Of a stretch of 64,000 bases of DNA, positions 32,705 to 41,447 are shown in pieces. Numbering within the stretch: the first letter of the stretch is position 1; every line of letters starts with the position of its first letter. The stretch lies in assembly GCF_000016325.1 (NCBI RefSeq), contig NC_009425.1, forward strand, positions 93,750-157,749. The letters are read 5' to 3'. Made by a program: the position numbers and the translations under genes. The notes beneath the pieces are model-generated. The model ran no database searches. It saw nothing but the letters and a program-made list of their open reading frames with translations, and was not told the origin of the DNA. Origin of the DNA: Enterobacter sp. 638. GTDB taxonomy: Bacteria; Pseudomonadota; Gammaproteobacteria; Enterobacterales; Enterobacteriaceae.

Positions 32705-33096
32705 TGCCAGGCATAAAGAAATACAGCTTTATCGATCCCGGTATCCGGACGCTGGTTGCGACCCTGAATGCATATGGATTACGTACATATGCATCGTGTC
32801 AGGGGCATGGTTTTCCGGTAGACCGTATTAAACCCTACATTGCATTTACTTCGACGCCTTCAGAAGCCGCGTCATTTGCCCGCAGCCTTCGCCACGATGC
32901 TGAGTCAGTAAGACCAACGTTAAACTGGGGATGGGAGATTACTGCCGGGTTTGACAGCGATTTCAGACTCTGTTTCCGGCTGCATCCTGCAGGCCCGCAC
33001 CGCTGTAAGTCACGTTTCTGCCGCCGTTCATTCACAGCAGACTTTGGCAGGATTCGCCTGTTAATCAAATCAGCGCAAGCCAGTTCAGGGGATTAA
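32704..33096 (+). CDS. Hypothetical protein with SCQGHG motif
   Basis: 130 residues. It contains GLRTYASCQGHGFPVDRIKPYIAFTS, a pattern seen in phage and plasmid proteins of unknown function, then a basic Cys-containing end (CFRLHPAGPHRCKSRFCRRSF). No signal peptide. It is coupled to the traH stop and its end overlaps a convergent gene. Not part of the known F transfer set. Confidence 0.5.
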   Translation: MPGIKKYSFIDPGIRTLVATLNAYGLRTYASCQGHGFPVDRIKPYIAFTSTPSEAASFARSLRHDAESVRPTLNWGWEITAGFDSDFRLCFRLHPAGPHRCKSRFCRRSFTADFGRIRLLIKSAQASSGD

Positions 33097-33286
33097 TCAG
33101 TCCCGTATACCAAAGCCCGCCGACTGTCAGTGCTGTGATCGTTAATATCGTCATGACAAACCAATAAATTTTATTGTTCAGCCGCGTTCCTCCAAACGGG
33201 TCGGTTGAATTGCATCCGTTACAGACTTGAGCGGTAACACTAAGAGGTTTCTCGCAATCAATACAGCGCTTCAGGTTCGTTGCCAT
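33065..33286 (-). CDS. Zinc-ribbon membrane protein on the opposite strand
   Basis: 73 residues from ATG 33286 (RBS-like AAGGTC 5 nt upstream); an in-frame start at 33373 also exists. CIDCEKPLSVTAQVCNGC forms a CxxC...CxxC zinc ribbon and WFVMTILTITALTVGGLWY a transmembrane helix. It is transcribed against the tra operon between traH and traG and overlaps the end of the 130-residue gene by 32 nt. Confidence 0.6.
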   Translation of the reverse strand: MATNLKRCIDCEKPLSVTAQVCNGCNSTDPFGGTRLNNKIYWFVMTILTITALTVGGLWYTGLINPLNWLALI

Positions 33287-33473
33287 CAATGACCTTCTTA
33301 TTTGAGGATATGCAAAGTGAACATCAAAATACCCGTATTTTATCGAGGCATTATTAATCAATGTCTCATTCAACTTACTTACAAAACAAGGTATTTCCCC
33401 TCACTCCTGAGCAAGATTCTTCAACCTCTGTGTCAGTTACTGTTTCCGTGTAAATTCAGTGGGGTAAACACTG

Positions 33474-36400
33474 ATGCTTGAGATCTACACAATTTATGGC
33501 GGGGGAATGTGGAAAACGGCGCTGGACGCCGTGGTCACCCTCATCGGGGCGAATACCTTCAGTACGCTGATGCGCATGGCGGGGACTTTCTCGGTGCTGG
33601 CGGTGTTGCTGGCGTTTATCAAACAGCGCAACCCGATGGTGTTCGTGCAGTGGCTGGCCATTTTCATGCTGATCACCACTATTCTGGTCGTTCCAAAACG
33701 CTCCGTACAAATCATTGATATTTCAGACCCGGCAGCGGTCTGGAAAACGGATAACGTGCCGGTGGGGTTAGCGGCGATTGCGTCGCTGACGACCAGTGTC
33801 GGGTATAAGATGGCCTCCACGTATGACATGCTGATGTCGCGGCCAGACTCGGTCACCTACAGCAAAACGGGGATGCTGTTTGGCTCGCAAATTGTGGCAG
33901 AGACCAGCGACTTCACCACACAGAACCCGGAGCTGGCGCAGATGCTGCCGGATTATGTGGAAAACTGCGTCATTGGCGACATTCTGCTGAACGGCAAGTA
34001 CACGGTAAACCAGCTGCTGAACTCTACTGACCCGCTGGCGCTTATCACCAGTAACCCGAGTCCGCTCCGGGGCATTTTCAAAATGACCTCCAGCGCACGC
34101 CAGTTCCTGACCTGTCAGCAGGCGGCCACGGAAATCAGGACACTGGCCAATATTGACGTGAACCCAGGGAGTGCGACCTTTACCTGGCTCACCCGGAAGG
34201 TGTTCGGCAACAAACTTAACGGTGCCAGCCTCCTGTCTAATGCGATGGGTGAGAGTTATGGCTATTTCTATGCCGGCGGCCTGACCGCCGCACAAATCAT
34301 GAAAAACAACATCACCAACAGCGCGGTGCGCCAGGGGATAAAAGGGTTTGCGGCCCGATCGTCAGACACGGCCAACCTGCTGAACCTGGCCACTGAGAAT
34401 GCGGCCACCAAACAGCGTCTGAGCTGGGCGGCGGGTAACGAGCTTGCCACGCGAACACTGCCGTTTGCGCAGTCGCTTCTGATGTTAATTCTGGTGTGTC
34501 TGTTCCCGCTGATGATTGCCCTGGCGGCATCAAACCACAGTCTGTTTGGGTTGAATACGCTGAAGATTTATGTGGGCGGATTTATCTATTTTCAGATGTG
34601 GCCGGTCATGTTCGCCATTCTGAACTTCGCCTCAAACTTCTGGCTGCAGTCGCAGACAGGCGGTACGCCCCTGGTGCTGGCCAACAAAAATATTATTGCG
34701 CTGCAACATTCGGATGTGGCGAACCTGGCCGGGTATCTGGCGCTGTCAATTCCGGTCCTGTCATTCTTTCTGACGAAAGGCGCTGCCGCTATCGGCTCGC
34801 AGGTGGCCGGTACCGTGCTCAGCTCAGCAGCCTTCACCTCGGCAGGCGTGGCCTCCACCACGGCGGACGGAAACTGGTCATTCAATAATATGTCGATGGA
34901 CAACCTCAGCCAGAACAAGCTGGACACCAATCTGGTTCAGCGTCAGGGGCAGCAGACCTGGCAGGCGGATAACGGTTCGACCCAGACTCAGACGGCCGGG
35001 GGCCACACGGTTATCGACGGCTCAGGTGCCATGTCGAATCTGCCGGTGAACATGAAACTGAGCCAGCTGGCCAGCAGTGGATTCCAGGAGTCGGCGCGCC
35101 GGGCAGAGCAGCAGGCACAGACGTCGCTCGATGGTTACAACCACAGCGTCACTAGTGGCTGGTCTCAGCTCTCGCAGCTGTCTCACCAGAACGGGTCCAG
35201 CGACAGCGTCACGCAGGGCAGCGAAAACAGCCAGGCAACGAATGCGACACGCGGTGTCAGCATGATGATGTCTGCAGCCGAAAGTTATGCGAAGGCGAAT
35301 AATATCTCCACGCAGGAAGCCTATAACTCGTTGATGGATATCAGTAACCAGGGGTCACTGAGTGCTGGAGTTAAAACCACTGTAGGGGGAGGCTTAAATG
35401 TCGGGGTGGCTAAATTTGGTGCTGAAGCTAATGCCGCCACAGATGTTCGTCATGCCACAGGCAGCTCGCGTGGGATACAGAATTCTGACTCCCATACGCA
35501 GGATATGCGTCACGGTAATAATAGTCAGGCGGTCAATGATTTCCGTCAGGGGATGGATATGGTATCCAGCAGCCGCGTAACGGATGGTTCAAACCATACC
35601 GACAATGCCGCGACCAGTAACGTCCAGCAGTTCGCGGCGACGCTCAACGATGCGCAAAGTCAGTATCATCAGTACACCACCAGTTCGACCAGCAGTAATG
35701 AGTTCAGCCGCATGGCGACCCTGGCGCAAAATGAGAGCGCAAGTCTTGATACCAACTACACCCAGGAGTTTGTGGACTGGGCTGGTAACAAATACGGTGA
35801 TAAGGCGCAGGCCATGCTGACCAGTGCACCAAGTGCCCGCGAAGCGGCAATGGAATTCGTTAACGAGCGTCTTAAACCTGAAATTATGGGTGACTACCAG
35901 CAGGGGCGTGCTGACCTTGTCAGCGGCAATGCACACGAGCCGTTCAGTGGGGCACATATTGTGCCGACAACATCAGTCGATTCTGAACCAGGATATGGAA
36001 GCACTCGCACGGCTGGTGATAGCGGCTACATCGTTGAAGGGAATGGGGGGCGTACATTACACAGCAATGGGCAGTCTGCAGAAAATAACCCGAGTACAGT
36101 GACTTCTGGCGGCCAACATCACTTGCCTGAACGCGGAACAGAATCTGACAGTAGCGGCCAGGTCCGTTATGAGGGGCCGCGAAGTTCTACTTCCGGGCGC
36201 AATAACATTAATGCAGAAACAAGGGAGGGTGCTGCATCTCAGGTTACTGACAGTGGCTCATCCGGGCGTGTCCACAGCGGCGGTGTTAACGGGGAGGATA
36301 TGCGGAGTTTGTACAATGAGAATCAAGCGAGGCTAAAAGAGCATGCCGGGGAGTATTCCGGGCCACAAAACGAGATACAGCAAAAGGTAGCAGGACAAAG

Positions 36401-36629
36401 ATCTGAAAATGAGCAGAATATCAACAAATCTGCTGGGGAAATTGGCAAAAAACAATCCACTGTTCAGGCATCCAGTGATATTCTAAAAGGAGAAGATTTA
36501 AGCGCTCAAGGCAAATTCTTGAAAGGTCACAAAGAAGCTGAAATAGACCAACAGATGCCAATTGTTGATAGCGCAAAACGGAGAGAGCTAGAGCAGCAAT
36601 TAGCTGAACTCAAGAACAAAACTCGTTAG
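33474..36629 (+). CDS. traG: TraG mating-pair stabilisation and entry-exclusion protein
   Basis: 1051 residues, longer than F TraG (938). The N-terminal third has the VirB6-like membrane segments (ANTFSTLMRMAGTFSVLAVLLAFI, QSLLMLILVCLFPLMIALAAS, FFLTKGAAAIGSQVAGTVLSS). The rest is a large, Ser/Gly/Asn-rich periplasmic domain. F TraG both assembles pili and recognises TraS in the inner membrane of the partner cell. Base composition falls towards the 3' end (from ~35,900), where the C-terminal 200 residues become low-complexity. Confidence 0.93.
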   Translation: MLEIYTIYGGGMWKTALDAVVTLIGANTFSTLMRMAGTFSVLAVLLAFIKQRNPMVFVQWLAIFMLITTILVVPKRSVQIIDISDPAAVWKTDNVPVGLAAIASLTTSVGYKMASTYDMLMSRPDSVTYSKTGMLFGSQIVAETSDFTTQNPELAQMLPDYVENCVIGDILLNGKYTVNQLLNSTDPLALITSNPSPLRGIFKMTSSARQFLTCQQAATEIRTLANIDVNPGSATFTWLTRKVFGNKLNGASLLSNAMGESYGYFYAGGLTAAQIMKNNITNSAVRQGIKGFAARSSDTANLLNLATENAATKQRLSWAAGNELATRTLPFAQSLLMLILVCLFPLMIALAASNHSLFGLNTLKIYVGGFIYFQMWPVMFAILNFASNFWLQSQTGGTPLVLANKNIIALQHSDVANLAGYLALSIPVLSFFLTKGAAAIGSQVAGTVLSSAAFTSAGVASTTADGNWSFNNMSMDNLSQNKLDTNLVQRQGQQTWQADNGSTQTQTAGGHTVIDGSGAMSNLPVNMKLSQLASSGFQESARRAEQQAQTSLDGYNHSVTSGWSQLSQLSHQNGSSDSVTQGSENSQATNATRGVSMMMSAAESYAKANNISTQEAYNSLMDISNQGSLSAGVKTTVGGGLNVGVAKFGAEANAATDVRHATGSSRGIQNSDSHTQDMRHGNNSQAVNDFRQGMDMVSSSRVTDGSNHTDNAATSNVQQFAATLNDAQSQYHQYTTSSTSSNEFSRMATLAQNESASLDTNYTQEFVDWAGNKYGDKAQAMLTSAPSAREAAMEFVNERLKPEIMGDYQQGRADLVSGNAHEPFSGAHIVPTTSVDSEPGYGSTRTAGDSGYIVEGNGGRTLHSNGQSAENNPSTVTSGGQHHLPERGTESDSSGQVRYEGPRSSTSGRNNINAETREGAASQVTDSGSSGRVHSGGVNGEDMRSLYNENQARLKEHAGEYSGPQNEIQQKVAGQRSENEQNINKSAGEIGKKQSTVQASSDILKGEDLSAQGKFLKGHKEAEIDQQMPIVDSAKRRELEQQLAELKNKTR

Positions 36630-36637
36630 GAGGGGAA

Positions 36638-37357
36638 GTGAAAAAAGGTAATTTTCGCTTAATTGCTTTTGTACCGATGTTTGTCATGTACTTCGGGTTC
36701 CCGTTAATTAGGGATGTAGTTCCGTTTCATGACATTTACACATACCAAGATTGGTTTGCTTTATTAGGTATGTATGTGATTGGAACCCTATTGGCCGCCC
36801 CGCTTATATATTTATTGATTAAAGACTCTGGTAAGCATCTGAAGCTAGGATTAACTGTACGTTGGATTTTATTCCTGGTAGCAACACTTCAAGTTGCATG
36901 TATGTACTATTTGTGGGAACAAGGCGCGCAGCTATATCTCTCAATGGCAATTACTATGGGGATAATCAGTGCTATTTATGCGTATGGAACCAAAAGTACA
37001 AGCATCATGCGGGATAAAGACACTGGGAATCTCTATCGTGTGCATCGGGGTAAAGCGCATCTGTTATCAGAGCATGATGTACAAAGATATAAGTCAGGCC
37101 TAAGCGACACAGGCAATTCACCGTATGAATTTTCATCAAGTGCAATTGCTGGTTTCGATAGTCATGCTTCAGAAAACAATTTGAGTTTCAATTCAAGTAT
37201 GTTTAGCAGCGATAACTTTTCGTCTGGTATGTCTATAAATCCATCATCTGGCTCGCCAATGGTAGGAGGGATTTCGGGTCATGATATAAGTGGCAACAGT
37301 TGGGGAACGAACTTCAACGAGCCAACGAATACGTATGATCCCAATCGGGGATACTGA
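36638..37357 (+). CDS. Membrane protein in the traS (entry exclusion) position
   Basis: 239 residues, AT-richer than its neighbours. About four N-terminal transmembrane helices (FRLIAFVPMFVMYFGFPLI, WFALLGMYVIGTLLAAPLIYLLI, WILFLVATLQVACMYYLW, LYLSMAITMGIISAIYAYG) and a Ser/Asn/Gly-rich cytoplasmic tail. F TraS at this locus is a small inner-membrane protein blocking redundant transfer and is extremely variable. Assignment is by position and topology only. Confidence 0.6.
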   Translation: MKKGNFRLIAFVPMFVMYFGFPLIRDVVPFHDIYTYQDWFALLGMYVIGTLLAAPLIYLLIKDSGKHLKLGLTVRWILFLVATLQVACMYYLWEQGAQLYLSMAITMGIISAIYAYGTKSTSIMRDKDTGNLYRVHRGKAHLLSEHDVQRYKSGLSDTGNSPYEFSSSAIAGFDSHASENNLSFNSSMFSSDNFSSGMSINPSSGSPMVGGISGHDISGNSWGTNFNEPTNTYDPNRGY

Positions 37358-37360
37358 CGA

Positions 37361-37383
37361 AAGGGGCTAATCAGCCCCTTTTA
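37361..37383 (+). terminator. Terminator after the traS-position gene
   Basis: 8-bp stem AAGGGGCT / AGCCCCTT with AATC loop and a TTTTAT tail. Confidence 0.75.
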
Positions 37384-37444
37384 TATATCTAAACCTCACC
37401 TACCAGATTTAATCTAAATATCTCAATAAATCAGCCGATAACAG

Positions 37445-37481
37445 TCCTGTTAGCGCTCCGCCGCTAGCAGGACGTTTTTTT
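37445..37481 (+). terminator. Terminator or attenuator just upstream of traT
   Basis: 11-bp stem (TCCTGTTAGCG / CGCTAGCAGGA, one mismatch) with a 6-nt loop, followed by seven T ending 16 nt before the traT start. Being so close to the RBS, it could either end upstream transcription or attenuate traT. Confidence 0.65.
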
Positions 37482-37497
37482 ATGCAAAGGATAAATA

Positions 37498-38229
37498 ATG
37501 AAATTAAAACAATATGCAGTCGTTGGCTTAGTGGCTTCAACTCTTGCCCTCTCCGGTTGTGGCGCCATGTCCACCGCTGTCAAAAAGCGTAATCTGGACG
37601 TCAAGACGCAGATGAGCCAGACCATCTGGCTGGAGCCTTCGTCAGAGAAGACGGTATATCTGCAGGTTCGCAATACGTCAGATCAGGACATGTCCGGTCT
37701 GGAAACTCAGATTTCAAATGCGCTGACGGCAAAAGGCTACCGCGTCAGTCATTCTCCGGATGATGCATATTACTGGGTGCAGGCAAATGTCCTGAAGGCT
37801 GAAAAGATGGATTTGCGTGCCTCACAGGGTTTCCTGAGCACCGGTTATGAAGGTGCAGCCGCTGGCGCCGCACTGGGCGCGGGCATCACCGCGTATAACT
37901 CCACATCTGCGGGCGCCACGCTCGGTGTCGGTCTGGCAGCCGGCCTGATTGGTATGGCGGCAGATTCCATGGTCGAGGACGTGAACTACACGATGGTGAC
38001 CGATCTGCAAATTTCCGAGCGCAGTAAAGCAACGGTCACCACTGACAACATCGCGGCCCTGAAGCAGGGGACGTCCGGTGTGAAAGTACAGACCAGCTCT
38101 GAGCAGGGCAACCGTGCCAAATACCAGACCCGCGTGGTATCGAACGCCAACAAGGTGAACCTCAAGTTTGAAGAGGCAAAACCTGTCCTGGAAGCTCAGC
38201 TGGCAAAATCCATTACCGGTATTCTGTAA
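37498..38229 (+). CDS. traT: TraT surface-exclusion lipoprotein
   Basis: 243 residues, the family length. Lipobox ALSGC (Cys21) and the typical [39 protein letters not shown] sequence and glycine-rich hydrophobic segment ([35 protein letters not shown]). TraT is an abundant outer-membrane lipoprotein that reduces mating aggregation between like donors and increases serum resistance. Confidence 0.95.
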   Translation: MKLKQYAVVGLVASTLALSGCGAMSTAVKKRNLDVKTQMSQTIWLEPSSEKTVYLQVRNTSDQDMSGLETQISNALTAKGYRVSHSPDDAYYWVQANVLKAEKMDLRASQGFLSTGYEGAAAGAALGAGITAYNSTSAGATLGVGLAAGLIGMAADSMVEDVNYTMVTDLQISERSKATVTTDNIAALKQGTSGVKVQTSSEQGNRAKYQTRVVSNANKVNLKFEEAKPVLEAQLAKSITGIL

Positions 38230-38237
38230 CATCCTGC

Positions 38238-38263
38238 GGCTGTGGCGTCCGTCACAGCCCTTC
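38238..38263 (+). terminator. Hairpin after traT
   Basis: Stem GGCTGTG / CACAGCC with an 8-nt loop and a weak pyrimidine tail. Confidence 0.45.
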
Positions 38264-38420
38264 TCCCTGTTTTAGCCTGTTAACGACCACCTGCTTTAAG
38301 CCGGGTGCGTCAGTGCTTTCTGTTATTCCTGTGAAATTTCGCTTCCTCGCATGACTGCGCCTGGCGCAGCCCTGTCTGTGGCGAGCGTTGCGTCCTTAAT
38401 GTGTAAGGAATGTACCTGAC

Positions 38421-38771
38421 ATGATACCTGAGAGAAATGAACGGCCGGGTTACTCAGCTGAGTTCTGGTGGCTCATCCATCTTGAAAGTGAACTGATGAT
38501 GACGGCCGTGTACCTGCGGGTATTCGGTTCACTGCCGGAGGGGAAGGCGACGACTGATATTGCGTACTGGGCCGGTTATGAATACACCATCCAGCGCCTG
38601 GAACCTCGATCGGTGCATTCAGCCCGTTATGCTGATGTGGCTGCATCAGTCCGGGCGATGGCTGCGGGCATTGATGAAAAAGACTGGCTGTCCGGTTGTC
38701 AGCAGGCGGAGTTTGAACTGAGCCTGACTGACGATGAAGAAACCGGGCAGGAATTTACCAGACCTGACTAA
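38421..38771 (+). CDS. Hypothetical protein between traT and traD
   Basis: 116 residues from ATG 38421. Soluble and acidic, with helical patterns (AEFWWLIHLESELMMTAVYLRVF, WAGYEYTIQRLEPRS) and an acidic C-terminus. It has no counterpart in F at this place. Family not recognised. Confidence 0.55.
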   Translation: MIPERNERPGYSAEFWWLIHLESELMMTAVYLRVFGSLPEGKATTDIAYWAGYEYTIQRLEPRSVHSARYADVAASVRAMAAGIDEKDWLSGCQQAEFELSLTDDEETGQEFTRPD

Positions 38772-38885
38772 ATCAGCGCAACACACCACTTTTAAGGCCA
38801 CAGCCGCAGCATCCCTTTTGTGACTCCCCACTTTCTGATAACCCACATCACCTGCCGGTGATGCGATAACTGCCGGACATTTTCT

Positions 38886-41447
38886 ATGAGCTTTGCAGGA
38901 AAAAATCTTACCCAGGGCGGGCAGATGACCGCCTACCGCTGGCGCATGTTCCTTCAGGTGAATAACTGGATTGGTTTCTGGATTTTCATTTTGTTCGCCG
39001 TGCTGGCGTCCGCCATTTTCTTCTGGCGCATTCCCCAGGAAACCCTCGATAACGGCTCCCTGTGGTGGTTCGCGTGGATGAACAGCAGTTTTATCGATCT
39101 GATGCCAGCCAGCGCCCCGAAACTCTACGACATTCACTACTGGTACGCGCCGACGCAGACGCCGATGGTGCTGAAAATGACCCTCGCGCAAATCTTTACC
39201 GACCCCTACATGACGGCAATGGGCGATCAGGTGCTCAGTGAGCTGCAGTGGGCTGGCCTGGCAAGCGGCGTGTTCAGTATGGCGGTTTTTCTGGCCGTCA
39301 CCTGGTACATCGTGGGGATAGGGCGTCGTGAGAGCGAGGATGAATATCTCTCAGGTATGACGCTGACCGACAAAGCCGCCGACGTTAACCAGCTGCTGCG
39401 CCGGAACGGGGAGTTGTCTGACCTGCGCGTGGGTGACCTGCACATGGTCAGAATGGCGGAGGTCATGAACTTCCTGATGCACGGGACCATCGGGGTGGGT
39501 AAGTCGACCCTCATCCGCTGGCTGCTGGATTACATCCGTAAACGCGGTGACCGGGCCATTATTTACGACTCCGGCTGTACCTTCACCGAAACCCACTACA
39601 ACCCCGATACCGACTTCATTCTTAACGCGCACGACGATCGCTGCGCGAACTGGCAGCTGTGGGGCGAGTGCGTCGATGCCGTTGATTACGACAATATGGC
39701 GTCGAGCCTGATCCCCGTGGAAGGTGAATCGGACCCGTTCTGGGTCTCCAGCTCGCGCACCATCTTTGCGGACCTGGCGATTCGGATGTCGGTTGACCCG
39801 GACCGCAGTATTGAGAAATTCCTCAAAACCCTGCTGTCACTCAGCATGAAAAGCCTGCGTGAGTATCTGGCTAACACGCCGTCGGCCAACCTGGTTGAGG
39901 AGAAAATCGAAAAGACCGCCATCTCCATCCGTTCTGTCGTCACCAACTATGCGAAGTCGCTGCGCTACCTGCAGGGGCTGGATGATGGCGTCAAACCACC
40001 GTTCACCATCCGCGAATGGATGACAAAAGAGGAGCATGACAGCAGCTGGCTGTTTATCTCCACTCAGGCCCGGCACCGTAAAAGCGTGCGACCGCTCATT
40101 TCCCTGTGGGTGTCACTGGCCACCATGATGCTGCAGAGCATGGGGGAGAACAGCGATCGTCGCGTCTGGTTCATCTACGATGAAATCCCGAGCCTGCAGC
40201 GTATTCCTGAGCTGGCAGAAACTCTCGCGGAAGCCCGTAAGTTTGGCGGGTGCTTTGTACTGGGCATGCAGAACATGGCGCAGCTGGTCCACGTCTACGG
40301 CCGGGAACTGGCCAAAAGTATTTTCGACCTGATGAACACCCGTATGTACGGTCGCTCCCCGAGCGCCGAGATGGCCAAAGTGGTGGAGGAGGAGCTGGGT
40401 AACCAGCGTAAACGCAAAATCCGGGAGCAGAACAGCTACGGTCTGGACCAGGTGCGTGACGGTGTGTCGCTCGGCAAGGATGAGGTCAATAACCCGATAG
40501 TGGATTACGAGCAGGTGATGCGCCTGCCCAACCTGAATTTTTACGTGCGCCTGCCGGGTGAGTATCCGGTAGTGCGCCTGAAGCTGAAATACCGTGAGCA
40601 GAAGAAGCACCACCCTGGCCTGATAGAGCGCAATATCCACGACGCCCTGAGTCCGGAGCTGGAAAAGGTGATTCAGGCCAATGAACGGGCGGCCTCCGTC
40701 GCGGGCCTTGCCTTCCCGACCGGTGATGAGGTGCTGGAGAAAGGCAGTAACAGTGAAACCGCCACCACGATAAACACGCCGGCAACGGTCCGGCAAACGC
40801 CTGTGGTGGCAAAACCCGTGACTGCCTCGGCGATATCGCAGAAACCTGCGCCGGCCGTGACCGCCGTGAATAAGCCCGATGAGCCGGTTTTACCGGTTAA
40901 ACACAGTCCGGTGACACCCCCTGCCACTGAACCTGAAAAAAACAACCTGGTATCGCTTCACAGTATCCGTCAGACCGCGCCTTCCCCGGACAGTGGTCTT
41001 CCTGTCGCAGAAACACCTTCTGAGCACGCTGTGTCTTCTGCACCCTCTGAAGCGGCAGCCTCAGTTGTCCCTTCGGTTGCATTACCTGCAGCCCTGCAAA
41101 GTCTGCGTAACCGCCCCGTTTCGCCTGAGCCAGCGCCGACGTCCGCCCTTGGCATGCTGCAAAAAGCCCGTCAGCGCCCGGTCAACACGGAAAGCGATCA
41201 GCAGGGTGAGGATAATGCCGGCGGGGAATCCATGAATCTCGAGATGCATGTCTCTGAACGGGCAGACGGTGGCCTGAGCATCACGACGGCAGGTCACCCT
41301 CCCGAGCCTGAACACGCGGCTGAAACCCATCGTGTCAGCCGGCAACTGGCCCAGGAAGAAGAGAACATTTTACGTCACCGTGAGCCGGACGATCCGGGTT
41401 ACAGCGATTACGACCAACACTACGATGACAGAGAGCCAGACCTATGA
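38886..41447 (+). CDS. traD: TraD coupling protein
   Basis: 853 residues. Two N-terminal transmembrane helices (IGFWIFILFAVLASAIFFW and ASGVFSMAVFLAVTWYIV), Walker A GTIGVGKSTL near 200, Walker B VWFIYDEIPSL near 427, and a long Pro/Ala-rich acidic C-terminus ending SDYDQHYDDREPDL, the tail known to bind TraM. The hexameric ATPase pumps the TraI-bound strand through the secretion channel. It overlaps traI by 4 nt. Confidence 0.95.
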   Translation: MSFAGKNLTQGGQMTAYRWRMFLQVNNWIGFWIFILFAVLASAIFFWRIPQETLDNGSLWWFAWMNSSFIDLMPASAPKLYDIHYWYAPTQTPMVLKMTLAQIFTDPYMTAMGDQVLSELQWAGLASGVFSMAVFLAVTWYIVGIGRRESEDEYLSGMTLTDKAADVNQLLRRNGELSDLRVGDLHMVRMAEVMNFLMHGTIGVGKSTLIRWLLDYIRKRGDRAIIYDSGCTFTETHYNPDTDFILNAHDDRCANWQLWGECVDAVDYDNMASSLIPVEGESDPFWVSSSRTIFADLAIRMSVDPDRSIEKFLKTLLSLSMKSLREYLANTPSANLVEEKIEKTAISIRSVVTNYAKSLRYLQGLDDGVKPPFTIREWMTKEEHDSSWLFISTQARHRKSVRPLISLWVSLATMMLQSMGENSDRRVWFIYDEIPSLQRIPELAETLAEARKFGGCFVLGMQNMAQLVHVYGRELAKSIFDLMNTRMYGRSPSAEMAKVVEEELGNQRKRKIREQNSYGLDQVRDGVSLGKDEVNNPIVDYEQVMRLPNLNFYVRLPGEYPVVRLKLKYREQKKHHPGLIERNIHDALSPELEKVIQANERAASVAGLAFPTGDEVLEKGSNSETATTINTPATVRQTPVVAKPVTASAISQKPAPAVTAVNKPDEPVLPVKHSPVTPPATEPEKNNLVSLHSIRQTAPSPDSGLPVAETPSEHAVSSAPSEAAASVVPSVALPAALQSLRNRPVSPEPAPTSALGMLQKARQRPVNTESDQQGEDNAGGESMNLEMHVSERADGGLSITTAGHPPEPEHAAETHRVSRQLAQEEENILRHREPDDPGYSDYDQHYDDREPDL

